In this document: positions 43,716-53,528 of the stretch, piece by piece
How positions within the stretch are numbered: position 1 is the first letter of the stretch
Layout: each line of letters opens with the position of its first letter
Assembly (NCBI GenBank): GCA_030150045.1
Contig: JASLGM010000033.1
Coordinates: 65,595 to 129,594 of the forward strand
Direction: 5' to 3'
Source: Taishania sp.
GTDB taxonomy: Bacteria > Bacteroidota > Bacteroidia > Flavobacteriales_D > Crocinitomicaceae
Length of the DNA: 64,000 nucleotides
Notes under the pieces: model-generated
The model's input: only the letters and a program-made list of their open reading frames with translations
Databases searched by the model: none
What the model was told of the DNA's origin: nothing
Position numbers and translations under genes: made by a program

Positions 43716-43858
43716 AGCCAGGTCGGAGCGCGTTAGCTAAACGCAGCAAAAAGTTTCTGAACAGCGAAAAAGCACGGCGACCAACGGAAGCCCGTGATTT
43801 TACAACTGTGAAGTACTTTTTGGAAGTTTACTAAAGCGCGCAGACCGTTAAGGCTCCC
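43716..43858 (+). repeat. Dispersed structured element, family A (copy A4)
   Basis: Blocks AGCCAGGTCGGAGCGCGTTAGCTAAACG, GCGACCAACGGAAGC and TTTACTAAAGCGCGCAGACC...GGCT. Pairings: CAAAAAGT with ACTTTTTG and CACG with CGTG around the conserved loop. Copy closest in sequence to A3. Confidence 0.8.
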
Positions 43859-43941
43859 AAAATGTTTGAAAAATCCTTTTTATATGAAATGCATTTGGTT
43901 AGCGCCTTATGTCTGGATATTTTCTATTTTTGGGTAACTAA

Positions 43942-45237
43942 ATGAAAATGCAAAATTTGAAACACGTTTTACTTCTTACGTATTATTGGCCACCTGCGGG
44001 TGGTGCGGGGGTGCATCGTTGGGTTCGGTTTTCTTCTTTTTTTAAGGAGAACAATTGGCAAATGCATGTCTATTCTCCTAGTAATGCACATTATCCGATT
44101 GTAGATTCGGGCATGGTAAAACAGGTTTCAAAGGATATTATTTCGGTGCAACATCCGATTTTTGAACCGCAACAATTACTAGCAAAGAAAGCTGGTTTCG
44201 GGAAAGGAAGCGGCTTAAATACCACAAAAAAAAGAACGTGGATTCAAAAATCCATGATTTGGTTACGAGGAAATATTTTCATTCCTGACGCGCGTGTATT
44301 TTGGGTTCGACCAAGTGTTAAGTTTTTATCCAATTATTTAAAAGAACATCCAGAAATTACGCACATTATCTCCACAGGTCCGCCGCACAGCGTGCATTTG
44401 ATTGCTTTAAAACTGAAACAAAAGTTCAACTTAAAATGGACCGCGGATTTCAGAGATCCATGGACAGAAATCTATTATTATAAGGAATTATTACCCGGAA
44501 AATGGGCCGATAAACGACAAAAGAAACTAGAGAAAAAGGTGCTACAACAAGCAGATTTGGTGCTTACAGTTAGTAAAGATTGTGCTTTAGGATTAGAACG
44601 TTTGGGGGAACGCTCCGTAAATGTAGTTACAAATGGATTTATTTTTCCGGAATTCGATCACAAAACGATTGATTTGTCCAAGAAATTTACGATTGCACAT
44701 TTCGGATCTATTCCTGCTTCATTCAATCCAAAATCATTGTGGATTGCGCTTTCAGAATTATTAAAATGCAATGAAGATTTACGTCAACATCTGTCCATTG
44801 AGTTATATGGAAATGTGGATCAAGCGATTTTACAATCCATTGAGGATTATGGTTTAAATGATTTTTTCTCAGGCGTAAAGCGTGTAGATCATCACGACAG
44901 TATTGCTTTACAACGAACGCGTTCTGTATTATTGCTGACCAGTTCAGAGGATAGCAAGGGTATTTTGACCAGTAAAGTTTTTGAATATTTCGGAGCAAAA
45001 AGGCCCATTCTGGCTATTTACCAACGTGAATCTGAATTAGATGATGCCTTGAAAAACACGGCTTCTGGTGTTTTGGTAGAACACCGTGAATTGGAAGAAA
45101 CAAAAACAGAAATACTGACTTACTTCAATGCTTTTTTAGCAAATGAACTGTATATTTCGCCTAAAAATTTAGATCAATACAGTTCGCAGAAAATCACAAA
45201 AGAATTGTGTACACTACTTTCAACTTTGAAAGATTAA
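43942..45237 (+). CDS. Glycosyltransferase (GT4-like)
   Basis: A 431-residue GT-B-type protein. The N-terminal half starts HVLLLTYYWPPAGGAGVHRWVRF, a typical donor-side opening for GT4 enzymes, and contains TADFRDPWTEIYYYKELLPG. The C-terminal half has FTIAHFGSIPASFNPKSL and SSEDSKGILTSKVFEYFGAKRPILAI, matching the nucleotide-sugar-binding EX7E region in diverged form. It probably transfers a sugar to an envelope polysaccharide or lipid. It converges with another glycosyltransferase gene across a shared terminator. Substrate unknown. Confidence 0.8.
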   Translation: MKMQNLKHVLLLTYYWPPAGGAGVHRWVRFSSFFKENNWQMHVYSPSNAHYPIVDSGMVKQVSKDIISVQHPIFEPQQLLAKKAGFGKGSGLNTTKKRTWIQKSMIWLRGNIFIPDARVFWVRPSVKFLSNYLKEHPEITHIISTGPPHSVHLIALKLKQKFNLKWTADFRDPWTEIYYYKELLPGKWADKRQKKLEKKVLQQADLVLTVSKDCALGLERLGERSVNVVTNGFIFPEFDHKTIDLSKKFTIAHFGSIPASFNPKSLWIALSELLKCNEDLRQHLSIELYGNVDQAILQSIEDYGLNDFFSGVKRVDHHDSIALQRTRSVLLLTSSEDSKGILTSKVFEYFGAKRPILAIYQRESELDDALKNTASGVLVEHRELEETKTEILTYFNAFLANELYISPKNLDQYSSQKITKELCTLLSTLKD

Positions 45238-45259
45238 GATTCAACTCTCTATAAAAAGT

Positions 45260-45285
45260 AAGGCGGAACGTAATTGTCCCGCCTT
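45260..45285. terminator. Bidirectional terminator between two glycosyltransferase genes
   Basis: AAGGCGG (45260-45266) and CCGCCTT (45279-45285) with further pairing inside (AC with GT). A run of A on the left and T on the right suits both convergent genes. Confidence 0.75.
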
Positions 45286-45287
45286 TT

Positions 45288-46358
45288 CTATTTGTAAACG
45301 TATTTGTCTAATAATTCTTGGTATGCTTTACGCTTGCTTTCGTGATTAAAAGTCGATACTACCCTCTCTCTTGCCTGCTCCCCTTTCTGTTCTGAATATC
45401 CATCTGAAAGCGCGGTTGAAACGACATTATTGAGTATATCTACATTGTGCTTATCAACAACATATCCGGTTTCACCAATGATAAATGGAATACCTGAAAC
45501 ATCTGATCCAATTGGAATACAACCGCACAACATGGCTTCCACCAACGCGTTTGGGAATCCTTCCATAAGGGAAAGTTGGAAATAATATTCGTGGGCATTA
45601 AGTTCCTTCAAAATAGCTTCTTGACTCATAAACGGAAGGATACGTACATTTTGAGGTGCGTTAATTTCTTTTTTTCCATCCCAGCCAATTAAGGTAAAAG
45701 AAAGATCGGGACGTTTTTCAGCTAATTCGATGATTAGATCAAAACCTTTACGTACAAAAGTGGTAGAAACGCTTAAATTTCCGATAGATATAAAACTATT
45801 TTTTCTCCTTTCTATATGCCCATTGATCGTAAAATAATTACTGTCGTAGGAATAGTAAAAAGGCGAGAACGGAATTTTCTTAGACGGTGGATAAAAGTGA
45901 TGGAAACCTTGTTCTTCTCCTCCATACGGATGAAAACCATACGTTTGATAAGCTAGTCGTTCATGTACAGGCAGTAAATGCGTTGCATTTTTAATCGCTT
46001 TTTTCGTCGCCCAATCCAACGCTTTACTTCGTCCATAATTACCATAATTGATTTTAGGAAATGAAGCTGCGTCAGTCCCTGCAATGATTAGGAAACGAGG
46101 TTTACCCAAACATCTCCCTAAAAAGTTAGGTATAAAAGAGGCGTAACCAGCAAAATGGCAAACGACCACTTTACTTTGTGGAATAAAATAAAGTGCTTGA
46201 AAAAACTGTTTGATCAATTGAAAAGGGAGCATCACTTTGCTCCCTTGATTCAATGAAAATCGTTTTACGCGACATATTTCTTCCAGTACATCAATATCTC
46301 TATGAATGAACGTTGCGTCATTTGGGAAGAAATAAACTGCTTTAATCTTCTTTTGCAT
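45288..46358 (-). CDS. Glycosyltransferase family 4 protein
   Basis: A 356-residue GT-B glycosyltransferase. The acceptor-side half includes VVCHFAGYASFIPNFLGRCLGKPRFLIIAGTDAASFPKINYG. The donor half has FISIGNLSVSTTFVRKGFDLIIELAEKRPDLSFTLIGWDG and FQLSLMEGFPNALVEAMLCGCIPIGSDVSGIPFIIG, the complete GT4 motif with the EGFPNALVEAM nucleotide-binding helix. Its start codon overlaps the end of the yfhO-family gene by 17 bases, so the two are translationally coupled. Likely role in surface glycan or O-antigen-like assembly. Confidence 0.85.
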   Translation of the reverse strand: MQKKIKAVYFFPNDATFIHRDIDVLEEICRVKRFSLNQGSKVMLPFQLIKQFFQALYFIPQSKVVVCHFAGYASFIPNFLGRCLGKPRFLIIAGTDAASFPKINYGNYGRSKALDWATKKAIKNATHLLPVHERLAYQTYGFHPYGGEEQGFHHFYPPSKKIPFSPFYYSYDSNYFTINGHIERRKNSFISIGNLSVSTTFVRKGFDLIIELAEKRPDLSFTLIGWDGKKEINAPQNVRILPFMSQEAILKELNAHEYYFQLSLMEGFPNALVEAMLCGCIPIGSDVSGIPFIIGETGYVVDKHNVDILNNVVSTALSDGYSEQKGEQARERVVSTFNHESKRKAYQELLDKYVYK

Positions 46359-49320
46359 GCTTACGTTTCTTAATAAAGATTCCTAATCCTAATAAAACTA
46401 ATAAAGCAATAGAACTAATCGCAGAAATTACATTTGAAGATTTCAAAGCATCTAATTCAAAGATCATTTCAACTTTGTGTTTTCCTCCTGCAATTTCAGC
46501 ACCACGAAGTAGATAATTGACTTTTAAAATATCTTGTTGCTTTCCATCTACAAGTAGCTTCCATCCGTCTTTGTAATAGATTTCAGAGAAAACCACTAAT
46601 TGTTTACCGTCTAAATCAGCTTGGTAGATCATGTGATTTGGTGCGTAAGCAGTCATCTTAACCGTTCCTTGTCCAGAATATGTTCTTTGTCCTAATTTTT
46701 TAGCTTCACTGTTTAACAAAAGAGCTTCGTTCTTTAGATCGAAATCCTTTATTGCTTTCACATTCACTAATTTCAAGAAAGATGTTTTTGCTGTATCATT
46801 TGCGAACACTTCAGGCATTACAAAAGATGTTTTTCCTTTAGAATCCATTACATAAACTGTTTCTAATCCTTCTGGAATTCCGTTTGTGATGTTTACCTCA
46901 ATAGTATCAGCAGCCATTACATATTGAATACTTTCTGTGCCGTAAACGTTTGCTTTTTGTTCGGATTTCCCATTCACCAATAAAGTTCCTTGTCCAGAAT
47001 TGTTGATTTCAAACTCCATTCCTAACGCTCGGATTTCATCATTTGGAGATTCAAACGTACTAACTGTCTTCACTAACCAAGCATTTCCGGCGGCATTCGG
47101 GTTTTCTTGTATGCTTGCATTTGCTCCGCTTCCTTGTAAAATGTACCTCACGTTTAACATATCGTACACTTTATTGTTTCCTGTGTACAATTGGAATTCG
47201 ATAAGGTTTTGAATATTCCTCAATTTCGCTCCGTGGTACCCACCGATTGACTTGTGGAAATAAGATGCACGAGAACTATTGAATCCACCTTGAGGTTCAA
47301 ACACTCGATAATTTGTATTCGCATTTAATGTTTGGAACTTCTCTGCATCAATGTAATTAGCTGTTGCTACCGAAGAAAATCCTTTTTGATTTGCAACAGA
47401 AGCTGCTTTATATCCTGCATCATTTACTTTCTTCGCTAATGATGGATTACTTGCTGTTTCTTTTTCTAAAATCTGGTAATCTGCAAGATTTGCTTGCATT
47501 GGATACGCTCTTTCGTTTGTATCTACATAATATTTGTAATCGTTTCCTTCTTCTTGCTTTCCTAGGTAATCATAAGCAACAGGAACAACGTCAATCAATA
47601 CCAAAACAATCATTCCAATAGAGAAGATAGTGGCACTTACATTTGCAGACACAAAAATCAAGATGAATGCTAAGGCAAAAACACTAAACATTATCGTTCG
47701 ATTCATGCTGTCATTAAACACAACTTTTCTTACTTCTTTCACTCCATCTAAAGTTGTCTCAAAACTTTTGACTTGTTGTTCAACAAATAAATCAACTTGT
47801 TGTTCATTATTCATATCTAGTCCAACTTGTGTTTTTACTTGTTCCGGATCCATTTGATTTAATTGATTGAGAATAGACTGCTCATATTCTGCCAATTGTT
47901 TTCTATCAAAATCATTTGTGTATCCATCTTTTAATCCGACGATTTTTATCAAGAAAAGGAAAATAAGAATAGCTCCAGAAGCGATGTACAAAGCCTTACG
48001 TTTTTCTTTAAACGCTTCTTTATTTTGGATCAAGTAATCTAGGAAAACCATTCCCATAACCGCTACGATTAACTCTACCAGCACTAAAATAATGGTCACA
48101 GTTCTGAATTTTGCATATCCAGGTACGTGATCGATAAAGAAGTCTGTGAATCCCATAAAGTTTTTACCCCATGACAACATAATTGCCAAAACAGCAACTA
48201 TAAAATAAACGTATTTCCATCTTCCAGGTAGGAATATCAATCCAAGAATTGCTAAGATAGCAACAACAACACCTAAATAAACGGGTCCAGAAGTGAAGGG
48301 TTGATCCCCCCAATAAACAGGATAATTCATCACTTTAGAATTCAAGTCAGATGTTAATTCAGCCTTCTCTACTTTGTCTTCAAAATGACTTCCACCAAAA
48401 GGAAAACTACCACCACCTTTTACGTTTGGTGAAATTAATGTAAATGTTTCTCCAATTCCGTAAGACCAATTTGTAATATACTCCCTGTCTAACCCGTTTG
48501 ATTCTTTTACGACTGGTGTTCCATCTACATTTATAGTAACATCGTTTCCACCACGTGTGGTATGTGTGGCGTATTCATTAGTTAAAGTCAGGTTTCCTAA
48601 ATTCACGAAAGCAGCTAACGCATAAGCAGCCAATAAACCAAGAGTTGTAAAAGCAAACGTTTTCACTTGTTTTGTAACAATAGCATGAATGGCATAAAAA
48701 ATCCCCATTCCAACTAAAAGAATCATCAAGTAATATGTCACTTGCAAATGGTTCGTTGCTAATTGAAAAGCTAATAAGATTCCAGCCAGTGCCCATGTCC
48801 ATATTTGAGGTTTTTTGGAACGATAACAATAAATAAAAGACCCTAAAACAGGTGCCATTAATGCCGTAGCCATCGCTTTTGAATTGTGACCTGCTTGAAT
48901 AACAATCACTTCATAAGAGGCGAAAGTCATGGCAACTGCCCCAAGCATAGCAACTAAAGGTTTAATTCTAAGGAATAATGCTAAAATATAAAATCCAATC
49001 ATGTGTGCGAACATGATACCGAAAGGTCTTCCTAGTAAATCCTCGTACCATGTCAACGCTGTACGAATAAGGTTTCCTGCGTAAATAACAGAAATCTGCA
49101 TAGCTGGCATTCCTCCGAACATGGAATTTGTCCAAAGTACTTCATTGCCTGTTTTTTCACGATAATGTTCAATTTCATTGACCATTCCTTTAAACTGTGT
49201 AACATCGTGTTGTTTTACACTATATCCTTCTAAAACAGGACTACAGTACACCAAAGTGATGATAAACAAAACGAATACTGCAGCGAAATGCTGCCAATTA
49301 TTTTTGAAAAAAGTTTTCAT
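46342..49320 (-). CDS. YfhO-family multi-pass membrane protein
   Basis: A 992-residue protein with about 13 membrane segments in the first 600 residues and one near the C-terminus, plus a large extracytoplasmic domain at about 590-950. It begins FFKNNWQHFAAVFVLFIITLVYCSPVLEGYSVKQHDVTQFKGM and has GLDREYITNWSYGIGETFTLISPN, both characteristic of the Bacteroidota YfhO group. YfhO-type proteins are GT-C-like membrane glycosyltransferases; in Firmicutes they glycosylate lipoteichoic acid. The coupled GT4 gene supports a role in envelope glycosylation. Substrate unknown. Confidence 0.85.
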   Translation of the reverse strand: MKTFFKNNWQHFAAVFVLFIITLVYCSPVLEGYSVKQHDVTQFKGMVNEIEHYREKTGNEVLWTNSMFGGMPAMQISVIYAGNLIRTALTWYEDLLGRPFGIMFAHMIGFYILALFLRIKPLVAMLGAVAMTFASYEVIVIQAGHNSKAMATALMAPVLGSFIYCYRSKKPQIWTWALAGILLAFQLATNHLQVTYYLMILLVGMGIFYAIHAIVTKQVKTFAFTTLGLLAAYALAAFVNLGNLTLTNEYATHTTRGGNDVTINVDGTPVVKESNGLDREYITNWSYGIGETFTLISPNVKGGGSFPFGGSHFEDKVEKAELTSDLNSKVMNYPVYWGDQPFTSGPVYLGVVVAILAILGLIFLPGRWKYVYFIVAVLAIMLSWGKNFMGFTDFFIDHVPGYAKFRTVTIILVLVELIVAVMGMVFLDYLIQNKEAFKEKRKALYIASGAILIFLFLIKIVGLKDGYTNDFDRKQLAEYEQSILNQLNQMDPEQVKTQVGLDMNNEQQVDLFVEQQVKSFETTLDGVKEVRKVVFNDSMNRTIMFSVFALAFILIFVSANVSATIFSIGMIVLVLIDVVPVAYDYLGKQEEGNDYKYYVDTNERAYPMQANLADYQILEKETASNPSLAKKVNDAGYKAASVANQKGFSSVATANYIDAEKFQTLNANTNYRVFEPQGGFNSSRASYFHKSIGGYHGAKLRNIQNLIEFQLYTGNNKVYDMLNVRYILQGSGANASIQENPNAAGNAWLVKTVSTFESPNDEIRALGMEFEINNSGQGTLLVNGKSEQKANVYGTESIQYVMAADTIEVNITNGIPEGLETVYVMDSKGKTSFVMPEVFANDTAKTSFLKLVNVKAIKDFDLKNEALLLNSEAKKLGQRTYSGQGTVKMTAYAPNHMIYQADLDGKQLVVFSEIYYKDGWKLLVDGKQQDILKVNYLLRGAEIAGGKHKVEMIFELDALKSSNVISAISSIALLVLLGLGIFIKKRKHAKED

Positions 49321-49331
49321 TTTCTAGTAGT

Positions 49332-50507
49332 TTATTTTGATTTTGGATTTGCGAACAATTTCACTTCATCGCCATTGATTTTCGGTCCACAAAGGATCAC
49401 TAATCGTTCTACGATATTTCTAAGTTCACGGATATTCCCCGTCCAATCCGTTTGTTTTAAAGCTTCTAGCGCATCAGGCGTATATTCTTTTCTTGCGATT
49501 CCGTGATCATTACAAACCATTGTTAAAAAATGTTCCGCAAGCATAGGCACATCTTCTCTACGATCATTTAAAGAAGGTACATGAATTAATATGACTGCCA
49601 AACGGTGGTACAAATCTTCTCTGAATCGACCTTCCTCGATTTCCTTTCTAAGATCTTTATTTGTTGCTGCAACCACACGCGTATCAATCTTTATGTCTTT
49701 TTCACCGCCTACGCGTTGAATCACATTTTCTTGTAAAGCTCGGAGTACTTTCGCTTGAGCTGAAGCAGACATATCCCCGATTTCGTCTAAGAATAACGTT
49801 CCACCTGAGGCCATTTCAAACTTTCCTTTTTTCTGCTTAACAGCTGAAGTAAACGCCCCTTTTTCATGACCAAATAATTCACTTTCAATCAATTCCGTTG
49901 GTATCGCTGCACAATTCACTTCAATAAAAGCTTGTTCTTTTCTATTTGACAATTCATGTAACGACCTCGCAACCAACTCTTTTCCTGCTCCATTTGGTCC
50001 AGTAATCAAAACCCTTGCATCAGAAGGAGCAACTTTATCGATCATTTCACGGATCTGTTCAATTCCTTCAGTATTCCCAATAATGGTTGTTCCCTTAATT
50101 TTTTGAACAGTTTTCTTTAGTACTTTACGTTCTTCTACAAGAGCAACTTTATCTGTTGCATTTCTTAGCGTTACCAGTATTCTATTTAGATCTAAAGGCT
50201 TTTCAATGAAATCAAAAGCTCCCTTTTTAATAGATTGCACAGCAGTATCGATATTTCCATGTCCGCTAATCATGACAACTGGACTTTCAATATTATTTTG
50301 TTGGAAGGCTTCTAATACTTCCATTCCATCCATCACAGGCATTTTGATGTCACAAAAGATAACATCATACGATTCTGCCATTGCTTTGTCTAATCCTTGC
50401 TTTCCGTCTTCAGCTTCTTCTACTTCGAAGCCTTCAAACTCCAAAATTTCTCTTAAAGCTCTTCGGATTGCACGCTCATCATCAATGATTAATATTTTAC
50501 TCATCAA
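49332..50507 (-). CDS. Sigma-54-dependent NtrC-type response regulator without visible HTH
   Basis: A 391-residue regulator. Receiver domain at residues 1-120 with phosphorylation site D53 (VIFCDIKMPVMDG) and FIEKPLD near 100. AAA+ domain at about 140-370: GPNGAGKE (Walker A variant), ELFGHEKGAFTSA (sigma-54 contact loop), GGTLFLDEIGDM (Walker B) and REDLYHRLAV. The protein stops shortly after WTGNIRELRNIVERLVIL with no Fis-type DNA-binding helix-turn-helix, which is shorter than typical NtrC (about 460). It should activate RNA polymerase-sigma-54. No histidine kinase gene is adjacent. It lies between yfhO and the permease gene. Confidence 0.9.
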   Translation of the reverse strand: MMSKILIIDDERAIRRALREILEFEGFEVEEAEDGKQGLDKAMAESYDVIFCDIKMPVMDGMEVLEAFQQNNIESPVVMISGHGNIDTAVQSIKKGAFDFIEKPLDLNRILVTLRNATDKVALVEERKVLKKTVQKIKGTTIIGNTEGIEQIREMIDKVAPSDARVLITGPNGAGKELVARSLHELSNRKEQAFIEVNCAAIPTELIESELFGHEKGAFTSAVKQKKGKFEMASGGTLFLDEIGDMSASAQAKVLRALQENVIQRVGGEKDIKIDTRVVAATNKDLRKEIEEGRFREDLYHRLAVILIHVPSLNDRREDVPMLAEHFLTMVCNDHGIARKEYTPDALEALKQTDWTGNIRELRNIVERLVILCGPKINGDEVKLFANPKSK

Positions 50508-50550
50508 AAAAATCTTTTTTATAAATATACTAGCTTTGTCTGTTCTTCAA

Positions 50551-51627
50551 TTACTTTGGTGCCATTTTATACATAACTACGGCAATGATCCCAAACACGA
50601 AATTGGGTACCCAAGCTGCGATGAAAGTTGGGAACCCAACATTTTCAGCTGCTACAGCCATGATTTTCATTGCAAATATATATACCAAAACAATCCCAAG
50701 TCCAATGGCAATATTTAGTCCTATCCCCCCTCTTTTCTTTCTACTTGATACAGCAACTCCAATTACTGTAAGTATGTATGCTGCAAAAGGATTGGCAGTT
50801 CGTTGATACATTTCTAATTCATACGTTGGGATTCGGGAAGAACCTTTTGCTTTCTCACGCTCAATGAACTTCTTTAAATCCCTAGTATTCATAGCAGAGG
50901 CGATCGATTCCCTACTGGTCATTTCGGCTACTTGAAACTGAAAAGTAGTATCTTTTGATCTTCCTTCCACTAAACTGTCGTTTGGAAAACCAACCCATCG
51001 TTCATAGTAATCTGTTAAACGCCATTCAAAAGTTCCTGTTTTATTTTTTGCTGTTTTTGCGACGAGCAAATACGCAAGAGAATCTTTTTTATGAAAACGT
51101 TGAAAAATAAACTGTTGAACCAAACTATCTTCTGCATCAAAAGAATTGAATTGAACAGTTTCGTTATTAGGGAAATCTGCAAAATAGTTGGAAACTATCA
51201 TTGCATTTCGATAGTATTTCTCTTCAAATTCCAAGCGTTTAAGATTGGAGCTTGGTAAAACCAAGTGGTTAATGATCAAACTTATCGTCACTAAAATTGT
51301 AGCCCCAACCATATAAGGTTGCATAAACCGTGTAAATGGTCTACCGCTGTTCCAAATAGGAATAATTTCTGTATCCTGCGCCATTTTTGCTGTAAACCAA
51401 ATTACAGAAATAAAAATGATCATAAAGGAAAACATGTTCCCGTAGAGTAGCACAAAATTAAGATAATAAACAAAAATAATATCTTGAATAGGCGCCTTAC
51501 GTTCAATAAATTCAGAGAGTCGATCAGAAATATCAAACACCATTGCTAGGAGCATGATTACACCAAGCATGAAGAAGAAGGTCGTTAAAAACTTTCCAAT
51601 GATATATCGATCGAGAATTTTAAACAT
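50551..51627 (-). CDS. LptF/LptG-family permease
   Basis: A 358-residue YjgP/YjgQ-type protein: MFKILDRYIIGKFLTTFFFMLGVIMLLAMVFDISDRLSEFI at the start, then two further N-terminal membrane segments, a periplasmic beta-jellyroll region (about 130-255) and three C-terminal membrane segments (NPFAAYILTVIGVAVSSRKK onward). LptF and LptG form the inner-membrane permease of the ABC transporter that moves lipopolysaccharide to the outer membrane. It overlaps the tgt stop codon by one base. LptF versus LptG cannot be decided from the sequence alone. Confidence 0.85.
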   Translation of the reverse strand: MFKILDRYIIGKFLTTFFFMLGVIMLLAMVFDISDRLSEFIERKAPIQDIIFVYYLNFVLLYGNMFSFMIIFISVIWFTAKMAQDTEIIPIWNSGRPFTRFMQPYMVGATILVTISLIINHLVLPSSNLKRLEFEEKYYRNAMIVSNYFADFPNNETVQFNSFDAEDSLVQQFIFQRFHKKDSLAYLLVAKTAKNKTGTFEWRLTDYYERWVGFPNDSLVEGRSKDTTFQFQVAEMTSRESIASAMNTRDLKKFIEREKAKGSSRIPTYELEMYQRTANPFAAYILTVIGVAVSSRKKRGGIGLNIAIGLGIVLVYIFAMKIMAVAAENVGFPTFIAAWVPNFVFGIIAVVMYKMAPK

Positions 51628-52757
51628 TATATTCTTTCTTTCAATTTAGGTAAAACCTCATCTTTCCAAGTTGAGAAAGTACCTGCTAAGATATGCTTTC
51701 TTGCTGTTTTCACGACATCTAAGTAAAAAGCCAAATTATGAATGGATGTGATTTGCGCTCCAAGTAATTCATTCGATTTCACCAAGTGACGCACGTATGC
51801 CTTTGTGTACGTTTTGTCCACATAAGAAGTCCCTTTCTCATCCAAAACAGAATAGTCTTTTTCCCATTTTTGATTTTTTATATTGATGGTCCCATCCCAA
51901 GTAAACAATAGTCCGTGACGCGCATTTCTAGTTGGCATAACGCAATCGAACATATCTACACCTAAAGCAATACATTCAATTAAGTTCCAAGGCGTCCCTA
52001 CTCCCATTAAATACCTTGGTTTATCTTTTGGTAAGATCGAACAAACTAAATCAGTCATTTCGTATAAATCATGCTCCGGTTCTCCAACAGAAAGTCCTCC
52101 AATGGCATTTCCTACAGCATCATAAGAAGCAATCATTTCGGCAGATTCTGTTCTAAGATCTTTGTAAGTACTTCCTTGAACGATAGGAAACAAGGCTTGA
52201 TTGTAGTCGTACTTTGGCTCTGTTTCGTTAAATCTGTCCATACATCTTTTTAGCCAACGGTGCGTCATGTGCATGGAATTCTTTGCATAACGATAATCAC
52301 ATGGATAAGGTGTACATTCGTCAAAAGCCATAATAATATCCGCCCCAATGGTACGCTGAATATCCATTACTCCTTCTGGTGTGAAAAAATGGTAGGATCC
52401 GTTAATATGTGATTGAAAACGCACGCCCTCTTCTGTGATCTTTCTTGTTCCTGCTAAAGAATATACTTGATACCCTCCGGAATCAGTCAAAATCGGGCGT
52501 TCCCATCCGTTGAATTTATGTAAACCACCAGCACCTTCGATGACATCTAACCCTGGACGCATAAACAAATGATAGGTATTCCCTAAAATAATTTGAGCTT
52601 GAATATCATCTCTTATTTCATGTTGATGTACCCCTTTTACGGTTCCCGCAGTACCTACGGGCATAAAGATTGGTGTTTCGATCACTCCGTGATCCGTATG
52701 AAAGACTCCTGCTCTTGCTTTTGTAGCTGAATCAGAATGAATTAAATCAAAGTGCAT
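51627..52757 (-). CDS. tgt: tRNA-guanine(34) transglycosylase, lacking the zinc cysteines
   Basis: A 376-residue bacterial-type TGT. The active site is complete: ILTDSGGYQVYSL (D92) and the nucleophile region VDMFDCVMPTRNARHG (D271). Tgt exchanges guanine 34 for preQ1 in the queuosine pathway. The zinc site CxCxxC of E. coli Tgt is replaced by VLDEKGTSYVDKTYTKA (about residues 304-320), which has no cysteines, while the later histidine in SIHNLAF remains. Bacteroidota Tgt proteins I know share this loss. The lptF/G gene follows with a one-base overlap. Confidence 0.95.
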   Translation of the reverse strand: MHFDLIHSDSATKARAGVFHTDHGVIETPIFMPVGTAGTVKGVHQHEIRDDIQAQIILGNTYHLFMRPGLDVIEGAGGLHKFNGWERPILTDSGGYQVYSLAGTRKITEEGVRFQSHINGSYHFFTPEGVMDIQRTIGADIIMAFDECTPYPCDYRYAKNSMHMTHRWLKRCMDRFNETEPKYDYNQALFPIVQGSTYKDLRTESAEMIASYDAVGNAIGGLSVGEPEHDLYEMTDLVCSILPKDKPRYLMGVGTPWNLIECIALGVDMFDCVMPTRNARHGLLFTWDGTINIKNQKWEKDYSVLDEKGTSYVDKTYTKAYVRHLVKSNELLGAQITSIHNLAFYLDVVKTARKHILAGTFSTWKDEVLPKLKERI

Positions 52758-53070
52758 ATGATTGTTAAAATAGAAGATGTAAAGATAAAAGTTTTCAATG
52801 AGCTAACTACTTTAATTCGCATAAAATAGCTACTGAATATGGATACTTATCAAGGTTTTTGTGTCTTTTTGTTCATTTTCTTAATTCGTTTTGATAAAAA
52901 CCATGAAAAATCAATCCGTATTTCAAGCCGTTTCAATGACAAAAAAGATGCTATTTAGTTAGAATCACTTTTTAGAACAATTGTACGTTTTGTCCTATTT
53001 TGTATTTGGGTAATTTATAAAAAACAAACGTTGTATTCGAGAATAGGAAGAAGGTACAAAGTAATTTCCT

Positions 53071-53213
53071 GCCCTGGCGAAGGGTGATAGCTGGGCGAAC
53101 TTGCGCCTCACTTGCCGCTTTTCAGCTGGCGACTTTAGAAGCAAGTTGAAAAGAGGATGCAAGGTAGGCAAGGCAAGTTTGCGCACTAAAACCTGTAGAC
53201 GGATAAGGCAGCC
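53071..53213 (+). repeat. Dispersed structured element, family A (copy A5, diverged)
   Basis: Keeps GCCCTGGCGAAGGGTGATAGC, GGCGACTTTAGAAGC, CACTAAAACCTGTAGAC and GGCAGCC. Pairings: GCGAACTTGC with GCAAGTTTGCGC and CTTTTCA with TGAAAAG around the internal loop. It is the most diverged of the five copies. The rest of the 52758-53528 gap holds AT-rich sequence and promoters for tgt and the next gene, with nothing else recognised. Confidence 0.65.
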
Positions 53214-53528
53214 AAATATCTAATAAAACAAGATAAATCTAGCGCTAAAACTTTCCCTTATTTAAAATAACAATCATACCAAAATTTCTAATTTTCCACT
53301 AAAGTGATAAGGTTTGTAAATTAGGCGGAAAACGAAAGAAAAAACACTTGAAAATTTCACACTTCAAAAACACATTCAAACCCTTATAAACAAAGGTGTT
53401 AACAACCTTTAAAAACTATGCAAACCTAAGGTATTTATTTTTTAAAAAAACACCGTATTTTTCTGCATTTTAAAGCCTTATATCCGATGATTTTTACGTA
53501 TTTTTATACAAATTATCATAAAAAAAAT

